Of a DNA stretch of 15,358 bases, positions 7,475 through 14,073 are shown piece by piece. The notes below the pieces were generated by a model. That model saw only the letters and a list, made by a program, of their open reading frames with translations, ran no database searches and was not told the origin of the DNA. Position 1 is the stretch's first letter; the number at the start of each line of letters is the position of its first letter. The position numbers and the translations under genes are program-made. Location of the stretch: positions 1 to 15,358 of the forward strand of contig DAHVFH010000072.1 in NCBI GenBank assembly GCA_027317105.1, read 5' to 3'. The DNA comes from Cytophagales bacterium (GTDB taxonomy: Bacteria; Bacteroidota; Bacteroidia; Cytophagales; Cyclobacteriaceae).

Positions 7475-9310
7475 ATGAGGTGGTTTTTTACATTGTTCAG
7501 TATCTTATTGTTGACGTTGAGTGGGTATGCACAATGGCCATTCACAGAAACGGCTGCCCTAGCGGGCGTCATCTCTAATCATATTGATCCAAAGTTAATT
7601 GGTGGTGGGGTGGTCATATTTGATTACAATAATGACGGACTCGAAGATCTTTATTTTACCGCTGGCACAATGCCAGATAAACTATTTCGCAACAACGGGA
7701 ATGGTTTATTTTTGGATGTAAGTGACGTGTCGGGTATAACGGCAGGTGTTCGACCTTTCAAGACCGTTGGTGCTGTTTGCGGTGATCTTGATCATGATGG
7801 TTATAAAGACCTTGTAATCACAACGGATATCGGTCAGCCAAACTTAGTCCTGCAGAATATTGGAGGTACGTCTTTTAGAGTTCTTATGCCATTTCCGAAT
7901 GATCCAAAAAGTTGGAGTACAACTGCCGTTTTAGGTGATTATAACAAAGATGGCTATTTGGATGTCTACATATTTAATTATGTTGCTTATAGTCAAGATC
8001 CCTTTGTTAAATTTCTGACAGGGGGCTTGCCTAATGTCTTTTATCAGAATAATGGAAATTTTCAATTCACGGATATCACCCAATCAACAAATACAGCTGA
8101 CAATGGCGCAGGCACAGCTGGTACGTTTTCTGATTTTGATAACGATGGCGATGTAGATCTATTCGTTATTAATGATTTTGGAAACACTTTTGGCCCAAAT
8201 AATTTATTGATCAATCAATATCCGTCTCAACAATTTTCAGCAGTAGTGGCAACCTCGCCCATGAAGGCGACCATCGATGGAATGGGTATTGCCATTGGAG
8301 ATTACAACGAAGATGGTTTATTAGATTATTATGTTGCCAACTATCAAGGTGAATCAAATCTTCTTTTAACTAACACGGGAAGCGATTTTATGGAACAGTC
8401 CCTTTTGAAGAACGTTCAGGATTACAATGACGTCAGTTGGGGTACATTCTTTTTTGACTTTAACAATGACTCTTATCTCGACTTGTTTGTCGCGAACGGA
8501 CTTTATACAAATCCAACCGTTCCTTCTAATAATAGATTATTTCAGCAAGATGGAGCTGGAAATTTTGCGGATGTTACCGCTACGAATGTAATTTATAATA
8601 ACAATACCTTCAGGGGCGCAGCCTTTGGGGACGTAAATAATGATGGCTTTCCAGACGTTGTAGTGGTGGGTGTTTTGGAAGCAGCCGGGGGATATAATCC
8701 GGCTATACTGCTAATGAATCAGGCCAAAGGAAGCAACAATTGGTTAAAGTTGAGGATGAAAGGAACCCTAAGTAATCCTGACGCCTATGGAACGCGTGTT
8801 CAACTCTACTTTAGCGGAAGGAAATTGATAAGGGAAGTGGACGGAGGATCCAGCTACCTTTCACAAAATAGTTCGGTTGTCCATTTCGGAATAGGGACTG
8901 CTTCACAGATTGATAGTCTCACTATTATTTGGCCAAGTGGTTTAATTGAAAAATATTATAACCTTAAAGCAAACCAATATTTGGAGGTTGTTGAGAATGC
9001 GAAAATTGCTCCAGTAGAAATTATAACTGGGATTACACCAGCGGAGAACCCTAGTCAACTAGTGATTTACCCAAATCCATTTAACGAGTATATATACGTT
9101 ACCCTTAATTCTGAATATTCCGATTTTCCTTCCTTTATCCTATTCAATACTATGGGACAAAAATTGACTGGGATTAAAAGTGTGGAGCAAATATCCTCGG
9201 GGTCTTTTATTCTTCAAATGGATCAGTCGCTATCGGCAGAAATCTATATTCTTCGAATTGAAAATGGCGGCAAATCATTGTCTGGTAAAATCATTAAAAA
9301 TTTCCGTTGA
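7475..9310 (+). CDS. T9SS-exported FG-GAP/VCBS repeat protein with ASPIC/UnbV domain (CRTAC1-like)
   Basis: A 611-aa secreted beta-propeller-type protein. After a signal peptide ending in YAQ (residues 1-20) there are seven Ca-binding FG-GAP/VCBS loops of the DxNxDG type, at about 50, 104, 155, 220, 276, 328 and 386. An ASPIC/UnbV domain follows (about 423-505: WLKLRMKGT...GTRVQLYF...SYLSQNSSVVHFGIG...IIWPSG). The tail is a type A T9SS sorting domain, starting with VIYPNPFNEYIYV at about 530 and ending GKIIKNFR. Such proteins bind ligands or partners at the surface; no catalytic motif is seen. The loop at 328 carries Ser for Gly (FNNDSYLD), so that site may be weaker. It lies 73 bp behind the haloperoxidase with no promoter match between, suggesting one transcript and a shared job. 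A strong terminator follows the stop. Confidence 0.9.
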   Translation: MRWFFTLFSILLLTLSGYAQWPFTETAALAGVISNHIDPKLIGGGVVIFDYNNDGLEDLYFTAGTMPDKLFRNNGNGLFLDVSDVSGITAGVRPFKTVGAVCGDLDHDGYKDLVITTDIGQPNLVLQNIGGTSFRVLMPFPNDPKSWSTTAVLGDYNKDGYLDVYIFNYVAYSQDPFVKFLTGGLPNVFYQNNGNFQFTDITQSTNTADNGAGTAGTFSDFDNDGDVDLFVINDFGNTFGPNNLLINQYPSQQFSAVVATSPMKATIDGMGIAIGDYNEDGLLDYYVANYQGESNLLLTNTGSDFMEQSLLKNVQDYNDVSWGTFFFDFNNDSYLDLFVANGLYTNPTVPSNNRLFQQDGAGNFADVTATNVIYNNNTFRGAAFGDVNNDGFPDVVVVGVLEAAGGYNPAILLMNQAKGSNNWLKLRMKGTLSNPDAYGTRVQLYFSGRKLIREVDGGSSYLSQNSSVVHFGIGTASQIDSLTIIWPSGLIEKYYNLKANQYLEVVENAKIAPVEIITGITPAENPSQLVIYPNPFNEYIYVTLNSEYSDFPSFILFNTMGQKLTGIKSVEQISSGSFILQMDQSLSAEIYILRIENGGKSLSGKIIKNFR

Positions 9311-9365
9311 AAGCCAACAGAAAGATTTCACTGCTTCGAAAGAGAATCATTCTTCTTTAAAGAAT

Positions 9366-9407
9366 ACAAAAGCCGACCAATCAATTAAATTATGGGTCGG
9401 CTTTTGT
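9366..9407. terminator. Bidirectional intrinsic terminator
   Basis: A perfect 13-bp stem, ACAAAAGCCGACC (9366-9378) and GGTCGGCTTTTGT (9395-9407), closes on a 16-nt AT-rich loop. The A and T tracts flanking the GC core can serve both strands. It sits between the convergent FG-GAP protein gene (ends 9310) and S10 peptidase gene (ends 9463). Confidence 0.9.
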
Positions 9408-9462
9408 GAAATGAACTTTTAATTCAGCTTACCACTCAGATCGGGCGCTTCACTTAAAGTTT

Positions 9463-10974
9463 TTATTGTTTCGAAGTCTGCTTGATAAACTCAGAAACGT
9501 CCTTCCTGAATTTTTCCATCGAAGGCTGATGTACATACATCATATGCCCGGCTTCAAAATATTTCATGATGATGTTGTTTTTGATTTCCTTCGGCAGGCC
9601 AAGGTGGTCAATGGTATGCTCTACTCCGTAAAAAACAGTGGCGATATCAAAGTATCCGTTCAGGATTAAGACTTTAAGATTGGGATCTTTGGTCATCGCG
9701 TTCGCCATATCGATACCGGTGTTAATGGCGGATGAAGCATTCCAGTCGATGTTGCCCTTGTGTTTCCAATCCCACTTAAACCCTGTTCTACCGCCAGCGC
9801 TCGTCATATAGGTCAACTTTTTATTGACCTTCAAATCCTGATAAAAATAATTTAAGAACGCAGCGGTATAGGCCGGACTGATGGCAGCGCTTTGTGGATC
9901 ATAATCTCCAAATTGAGAAAGCAAATCAGAGTTGATGCCCTTGAACCGCGAGTCGAGTCGGCCCACTACATTGCCATCATTGCGTAGCAACTCTGCAAAA
10001 AATTCATCAGCCCGAACACGCAAGTCGGCTTTTTTCCAATAGTCGGCACTGATACCGGAGAAAGCTGACAGCTTATTGGCCATATTGTTTTTTTCTTCTA
10101 CTGAAAGTTTATCGCCTTTAAAAAGAGCGGGCATATACTCTTTCTCCGTGAAGGTGCGCACGTCTGCTATAAAGGATTCCAAATTGGCGGGTTTGTTCGG
10201 AATTTTGTTGTGATACCAGGCAGTGGCAGCATAAGTTGGAAAATGCACGAGGTACGGAAGGTCATCATTGGGTGGAAAAAGTAAGGTGCGTAAGTCAAAT
10301 ACTGACGAGACCATCACCACGCCATTAAGGGCTATGCCATCATTTAGAAGTTTATTCATTACCCCTGCATTTCGAAACGTGCCATAACTTTCGCCCAAAA
10401 GATATTTAGGTGAATTCATCCTCCCGTTTTCAATCAGGTATTGTTTGATAAACAAACTGATGCTTCGGATATCCTGGTCAACGCCCCAGAAGTCTTCAAA
10501 CTTGGCTTTGCCAACCGGCACACTCAACCCTGTGCCAACCGGATCAATCATGACTACATCGGCCATATCGAGCAACGCGAAATCATTGTTGACCACCTGA
10601 TAAGGCGCTGCAGGGGTATTCCCAATATCATTGATGACGATGCGCTTGGGACCCATGATGCCCATGTGCAACCAATAGGAGGACGAACCGGGGCCACCAT
10701 TGTAAGAGAAAATTACCGGTCGATTCGAAGCGCCTTCTTTGGTATAGCTTGTAAAGCCAAATAAGGCAATAGGCGTGTTGGTTTCATCGCGCAGTTGCAT
10801 GGTTCCAGCACGAGCCGTTAAGGGGATCACCACCCCATTGATTTTTACAGATTGTTGCGTGGTGGATATTTCTGCCTCTGGTTGCGGGGCTTTTTCGTCT
10901 TTTTTAGCTTCTTCCTGAGCTTCTGTTTTAAAGAAAAAGCAGAATAGAATGGCGATGGCAAATAGTTTTTTCAT
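9463..10974 (-). CDS. Exported S10-family serine carboxypeptidase
   Basis: A 503-aa alpha/beta-hydrolase peptidase of family S10, which removes C-terminal amino acids from peptides at acidic pH. I chose the ATG at 10974, giving MKKLFAIAILFCFFFKTEAQ as a clean signal peptide; an upstream ATG at 11022 would add 16 residues before it. In the 503-aa numbering, the oxyanion/substrate motif YNGGPGSSS lies at about 91-99, the nucleophile is S196 in GESYGTFR, the acid D443 in ILNGYFDIATVFYG, and the base H477 in EAGHMMYVH. The mature N-terminus is Glu/Lys/Pro-rich and probably a flexible linker. The protein should be periplasmic. A minus-strand promoter candidate (TTTG, 21 nt, TAGCTTTA) overlaps the start of the divergent helicase gene. 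No peptidase partner gene is next to it. Confidence 0.9.
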   Translation of the reverse strand: MKKLFAIAILFCFFFKTEAQEEAKKDEKAPQPEAEISTTQQSVKINGVVIPLTARAGTMQLRDETNTPIALFGFTSYTKEGASNRPVIFSYNGGPGSSSYWLHMGIMGPKRIVINDIGNTPAAPYQVVNNDFALLDMADVVMIDPVGTGLSVPVGKAKFEDFWGVDQDIRSISLFIKQYLIENGRMNSPKYLLGESYGTFRNAGVMNKLLNDGIALNGVVMVSSVFDLRTLLFPPNDDLPYLVHFPTYAATAWYHNKIPNKPANLESFIADVRTFTEKEYMPALFKGDKLSVEEKNNMANKLSAFSGISADYWKKADLRVRADEFFAELLRNDGNVVGRLDSRFKGINSDLLSQFGDYDPQSAAISPAYTAAFLNYFYQDLKVNKKLTYMTSAGGRTGFKWDWKHKGNIDWNASSAINTGIDMANAMTKDPNLKVLILNGYFDIATVFYGVEHTIDHLGLPKEIKNNIIMKYFEAGHMMYVHQPSMEKFRKDVSEFIKQTSKQ

Positions 10975-11034
10975 AAGAAATGGTTTTTGAAATTGGTATT
11001 CACTGGTAAGGTAATAAATCATTCAATAACATTA

Positions 11035-11067
11035 TAAAGCTACCTTTGCATCATGCAGACAGCCAAA
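11035..11067 (-). promoter_or_regulatory. Candidate promoter of the S10 peptidase gene
   Basis: On the minus strand, TTTG (11067-11064), a 21-nt spacer and TAGCTTTA (11042-11035) fit the Bacteroidota -33/-7 layout with one mismatch in the -7 box. The leader to ATG 10974 would be about 55 nt. The -33 box lies inside the first codons of the divergent helicase gene. Confidence 0.4.
11041..11048 (+). promoter_or_regulatory. -7 promoter element of the helicase gene, at leaderless spacing
   Basis: TACCTTTG is a perfect TAnnTTTG match ending only 4 nt before ATG 11053, so transcription would start at or within a base or two of the start codon. No good TTG box is present 17-23 nt upstream. The element overlaps the minus-strand -7 candidate by two bases, implying that the divergent promoters cannot both be occupied. 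Confidence 0.5.
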
Positions 11068-12378
11068 CAAGCGACAAACGCAACTTTTCTTAAAAATCTA
11101 TCAATTGCTGAACTCAATGAAATGCAAATGGCATTTATTGAAAAGGCTTCTTCTCCTCAAGATCTTATGCTTTTGGCACCGACAGGCTCAGGGAAAACCC
11201 TTGCCTTTTTGATTCCGTTGGTGAATAAACTGAAGGCCAATGCGAAAGGCGTGCAGGCGCTGATCGTTGCCCCTTCAAGGGAGTTGTCACTACAAATCGA
11301 ACAGGTTTTCCGGATGATGAAGACCTCTTACCGAGTAAGTTGTTGCTACGGTGGCCACTCGGTAAAGATTGAGCAAAATAGTTTGAGCGATGCACCCGAA
11401 GTGGTTATAGGAACACCGGGAAGATTGGCCGATCACATTTTAAGGGAATCATTTGATCCTAGCACAATTTCGATGGTGGTGTTGGATGAGTTTGATAAGT
11501 CGTTACAAATGGGATTTCATGAGCAGTTGAAGGCCATCTTCAAATCCTTGAGCGGGAAGCAGCAACACCTCCTCACCTCGGCTACACGCCTGGAGGTGTG
11601 GCCAGAATTTTTGCCTTTTGCAAAACCAAAAACATTGGATTACCTGAAAGACGAAGGCAATTCTAAATTGGAGTTGAAACTGGTGCGAACAAGTAGCACT
11701 GATAAAGTAGAAACCCTCATGCGATTGGTCGCAGGATTTAATCAGGAAGTGTGCCTGGTGTTTTGCAACCACCGTGATGCCGTGGATCGCATTAGCGATT
11801 TGCTCACCGAACATAAAATTGAACACGGCACCTTGCACGGAGCCATGGAGCAAATTGATCGCGAAAAGAACCTGATCAAATTCAGAGGCGGAGCACACAA
11901 TCTTTTAATTGCAACCGACTTGGCTTCGCGCGGGTTGGATATCCCTGAGATCAAACACGTAGTCCATTACCAGTTGCCACCCCAACGAGAGGCATTTATG
12001 CACCGCAATGGCCGGACTGCCCGGATGCTTTCTGAAGGGCAAGCGTATTTAGTGTTGGCCAACGATGAAACCCTTCCAAGCTATATTGATAAATCGGTGG
12101 AAGAAGTTTTTGTAGATAAAAAATTGAAGCGACCACTTCCGCCACTTTATTCTTGTTTGTACATCAGCGCAGGAAAAAAGGACAAGGTCAGTAAGGGCGA
12201 CATCGTGGGGTTGCTTACTAAAAAAGGCGGGTTGACTAGCGATGACATTGGGCTCATCGCCACGTTGGATTATTCTTCTTATGTATCGGTGAAACGCAAA
12301 TTTGTTGATCAAGCACTCACCAAAATAAAAAACGAAAAGCTAAAAAACCTGAAGGTGAAAATTGAGGTAGCGAGCTGA
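11053..12378 (+). CDS. DEAD-box RNA helicase with DbpA-type RNA-binding domain
   Basis: A 441-aa ATP-dependent RNA helicase with a complete two-RecA-domain core. Motifs in order: Q-motif Gln (Q25), Walker A APTGSGKT (42-49), Ia PSRELS (74-79), TPGR (121-124), Walker B as DEFD (145-148) instead of DEAD, SAT (176-178), ATDLASRGLD (287-296) and the arginine-finger motif HRNGRTAR (317-324). The C-terminal ~75 residues (LYISAGKKDKVSKGDIVGLLTKKGGL...) match the DbpA RNA-binding domain (an RRM-like fold), which in E. coli DbpA targets a 23S rRNA hairpin. A role in 50S ribosome assembly is therefore likely but inferred. The protein is shorter and has a shorter N-terminus than E. coli DbpA. ATG 11053 is needed to keep the Q-motif. 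It converges with the next gene with only 12 bp between stops and no clear terminator. Confidence 0.92.
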   Translation: MQTAKQATNATFLKNLSIAELNEMQMAFIEKASSPQDLMLLAPTGSGKTLAFLIPLVNKLKANAKGVQALIVAPSRELSLQIEQVFRMMKTSYRVSCCYGGHSVKIEQNSLSDAPEVVIGTPGRLADHILRESFDPSTISMVVLDEFDKSLQMGFHEQLKAIFKSLSGKQQHLLTSATRLEVWPEFLPFAKPKTLDYLKDEGNSKLELKLVRTSSTDKVETLMRLVAGFNQEVCLVFCNHRDAVDRISDLLTEHKIEHGTLHGAMEQIDREKNLIKFRGGAHNLLIATDLASRGLDIPEIKHVVHYQLPPQREAFMHRNGRTARMLSEGQAYLVLANDETLPSYIDKSVEEVFVDKKLKRPLPPLYSCLYISAGKKDKVSKGDIVGLLTKKGGLTSDDIGLIATLDYSSYVSVKRKFVDQALTKIKNEKLKNLKVKIEVAS

Positions 12379-12390
12379 GGTTGCTTTATT

Positions 12391-12741
12391 TTAGTTTAAA
12401 AATTTTTTGCTATTCTCAGGTGCCATTTCGGTAAGCGCTTCTTTTTTTAAGAACATTAAGACAACTCCATTTCGAGCCAGTGTACCGAATTGGTCTGTTG
12501 CTTCCTTTCCTTTGATGACACTCATGCTATCGATCCAAATAGGGTTAATGTAAACCACTCCCTTTTGAATTGCTTCTGATTCAGTTGCCTTAACATCCAA
12601 TCCATTGCTGTCGGTGATAAATCTTTTATGGTCAACGGTGACAACAAAAAGTTGCACTTCGGGTTTCGGGGTTTTAGGATCCTGCCCATGAACTTTAACG
12701 ATTGAGAGGACTGCCACCATAACAATCATAGACTTTTTCAT
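12391..12741 (-). CDS. Small exported protein with a TonB-plug-like motif
   Basis: A 116-aa protein with a signal peptide of about 20 residues (ending KVHGQ). The mature part has residues 67-100 reading PIWIDSMSVIKGKEATDQFG and then TLARNGVVLMFLKK. That resembles the core of TonB-dependent-receptor plug domains ('I.S.EVLK...A...YG.RG.NGV..I.TKK'), but there is no beta-barrel, TonB box or room for one. Small plug-like proteins and tails are common in Bacteroidota, and their role is not established. It converges on the helicase gene and is followed upstream by repeats. A near-match to the -7 box (TACATTTC) lies upstream, but I do not rely on it. It could be a free periplasmic protein; the function is unknown. 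Confidence 0.65.
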   Translation of the reverse strand: MKKSMIVMVAVLSIVKVHGQDPKTPKPEVQLFVVTVDHKRFITDSNGLDVKATESEAIQKGVVYINPIWIDSMSVIKGKEATDQFGTLARNGVVLMFLKKEALTEMAPENSKKFLN

Positions 12742-12820
12742 GTGATCATTGTTTGGTTATTGAAATGTAAGTTAGGTAGTTTTCTTTTAATATAAAAGAG
12801 CAATTTGTCCCTTGGTTGTT

Positions 12821-12882
12821 AGCCATTGGTGTTCTTCACCAACGATTTAATCAATTCTTGTTGGTCAAGAATACAAGGGCGA
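12821..12882. repeat. AGCCAT...GTTGGTC composite repeat, copy A (degenerate)
   Basis: This stretch aligns with 14884-14953. Both begin AGCCAT, contain GTTCTT, share TTTAATCAATTCTTGTTGGT followed by CAAGAA, and end ACAAGGGCGA. Here the second arm of the GTTGGTC hairpin has lost about five bases, while an extra hairpin, TTGGTG (12826-12831) and CACCAA (12837-12842), is present. Confidence 0.7.
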
Positions 12883-13091
12883 GTTATAAAACACACGCCA
12901 ACGCGGAACCAACAATAACATGTTGGCGAGTTTATGTTGTGGCCAACGCCACAGAATTGGAAGGCACAGAAATCGAAGCGGGTGACTCTGTGGAGAAGAA
13001 GGCATGAAATACTTGAAGTACGGTGAATGACTTAATTTCTTTGACGAAATTGTTGAGTTTGAATTTTGCGTACGCACGTTGAGATTTTGCA
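12883..13091. other. Gene-free, palindrome-rich spacer
   Basis: No convincing gene is present. Small palindromes abound, such as CCAACA/TGTTGG near 12910-12927 and GTTGGC/GCCAAC near 12919-12957. A short plus-strand frame ending at 13007 and a minus-strand frame (12865-13119) cross these repeats but look like no known protein. The segment around 12960-13080 may be decayed coding DNA, but I could not assign it. Confidence 0.5.
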
Positions 13092-13114
13092 ATTGTTGGT
13101 CAGCGACCAACAAT
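13092..13114. repeat. GTTGGTC/GACCAAC hairpin, copy 3
   Basis: ATTGTTGGTC (13092-13101), loop AGC, GACCAACAAT (13105-13114). It is identical, with the following AAC, to the hairpin at 1142-1164. Confidence 0.85.
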
Positions 13115-13131
13115 AACATGTAACTTGGTTA

Positions 13132-13209
13132 CCTCGTTGGCGCGCGTTTGTAAGGCGCGAGCCCACCGTTTTCGCAGAATGCACGCGTTGCAAACACGTG
13201 CTAACAAGG
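13132..13209. repeat. CCTCGTTGG MITE-like element, short (internally deleted) copy
   Basis: A 78-bp element runs from CCTCGTTGGCGCGCGTTTG to CAAACACGTGCTAACAAGG; these ends are inverted repeats matching at 15 of 19 positions. It shares its left part (...GCGAGCCCACCGTTTTC) and right part (GCAGAATGC...AACAAGG) with the element at 13925-14067. It lacks that element's middle ~65 bp, so it is an internal-deletion derivative. Confidence 0.8.
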
Positions 13210-13227
13210 CTGGCTGGGGCGTCCTTC

Positions 13228-13383
13228 TCAATTTTTGGCTGTTAACTTAACGGCATTTCTTTTGAAGTATTCAATCTCTTGTTGAGGTGTCATTCCTTCA
13301 GTCTCTTTTGAGATTTCATCTCTCCGTTTTCTCATAAACGCAACACCGTCAAACGTTTTCTTTGTCTTTACTTCTGTTTTCAT
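13228..13383 (-). CDS. 51-aa antitoxin-like protein paired with the PIN gene
   Basis: A small gene starting with ATG at 13383, which overlaps the TGA of the PIN gene as ATGA, and ending in TGA at 13230-13228. The product begins MKTEVKTKKTFDGVAFMRKR, continues RDEISKETEGMTPQQEIEYF and ends in a basic KRNAVKLTAKN tail. The pattern 'tFD.V.fMR..Rd.Is.E..GMt..e.ieYf' matches the small antitoxin-type partners found beside PIN-domain toxins in Bacteroidota and Cyanobacteria. It is highly charged, probably helical, with no recognisable DNA-binding fold, and would act by occupying the toxin in the cytoplasm. The translational overlap implies coupled expression. The gene itself is intact although its partner is frameshifted. 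It is unusual in lying downstream of the toxin gene. Antitoxin identity is inference from context and pattern. Confidence 0.75.
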   Translation of the reverse strand: MKTEVKTKKTFDGVAFMRKRRDEISKETEGMTPQQEIEYFKRNAVKLTAKN

Positions 13384-13834
13384 AACTCTAAAATTTCTCT
13401 GGGTATCCTTATTTCTAAAACTCGATATCCATTTTTAATATTAACAGAATTGTAGCCTCTGATTCTTGTAATGTTCACGATGCGCTTAAAATTCCAATTA
13501 ACTAAAATATCAGCATTAACAAGTGTAGCCAAAGCAATATGCCGGCAGTCAGTCCTACTGGTATTACCTACAACTCCTTCTTTTAAATATTCTTCTCCTA
13601 ATTGAATTGAGTCCTCGGTCTGGTCTACGTACTCAATTCGATTTTTTCGAATCGATTGATAAAATATCAGAACTTCTCCAGGGGCTCCTTATGTTCAGTC
13701 GCTAATATATCTGAAAGGATGACTTTAAATATTCCTTTTTCAACCTTCTCAAAGAAAAGCTTTGTGTAAAATTCAAACTCTTCGTCAAAATATCCGCCAA
13801 TAACTGAAGTGTCAATATATATTCGTTGAACCAT
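13380..13834 (-). pseudogene. PIN-domain toxin gene (VapC-like) with a one-base frameshift
   Basis: From ATG 13834 the minus strand reads MVQRIYIDTSVIGGYFDEEF and continues to ILSDILATEHKE. It then meets a stop (TGA at about 13662) unless one base is added near 13681-13690. In the next frame the protein resumes with GEVLIFYQSIRKNRIEYVDQ, contains NTSRTDCRHIALATL and LVNWNFKRIVN, and ends REILEL at TGA 13382. The restored product, about 151 aa, is a PIN-domain ribonuclease of the type found in VapBC-like toxin-antitoxin systems, with the acidic site formed by D8, E47 and the Asp in TSRTD. The shift is explained by loss of one base from a C-run (GGGG at 13681-13684 on the plus strand). It could therefore be a real inactivation or a homopolymer sequencing error. 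A perfect -7 element precedes the start. Confidence 0.85.
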
Positions 13835-13837
13835 CCC

Positions 13838-13845
13838 CAAATTTA
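13838..13845 (-). promoter_or_regulatory. -7 promoter element of the PIN/antitoxin pair
   Basis: On the minus strand TAAATTTG, a perfect TAnnTTTG match, ends 3 nt before ATG 13834, so the transcript would be leaderless or nearly so. A TTG lies 26 nt upstream, longer than the usual spacer. A chance match in AT-rich DNA cannot be excluded. Confidence 0.4.
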
Positions 13846-13924
13846 CAATTTTTAGATGACTATTAAATCGTCAACCGGCCTTTGCCCATAACAATTAACC
13901 ATAGGCAATTGCTTGTGGTTTCCC

Positions 13925-14067
13925 CCTCGTTGGAGCGCGTTTGTAACGCGAGCCCATCGTTTTCCAAATAAAAATGTTTGCAATTACTTAGCGAGATGTA
14001 TGACTTGGATGCTCTGATGTTGTTGTATTGGATTAGCAGAATGCGTGTTGCAACGCGCTTAACAAGG
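13925..14067. repeat. CCTCGTTGG MITE-like element, long copy
   Basis: A 143-bp element starts CCTCGTTGGAGCGCGTTTG and ends GTTGCAACGCGCTTAACAAGG; the ends are imperfect inverted repeats. The centre (13969-14039) is AT-rich and non-coding. It is the fuller relative of the 78-bp copy at 13132-13209, and the two flank the PIN/antitoxin pair in the same orientation. Its right end is 7 bp from the stop of the next gene. Confidence 0.8.
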
Positions 14068-14073
14068 GGAAAA

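Noticed and set aside
10441..10764. 107-codon plus-strand frame inside the S10 peptidase gene
   Set aside because: It is a shadow of the peptidase, which has all catalytic motifs on the minus strand.
12816..13007. 63-codon plus-strand frame
   Set aside because: It crosses the hairpin repeats and resembles no known protein; the opposite-strand frame 12865-13119 was rejected for the same reason.
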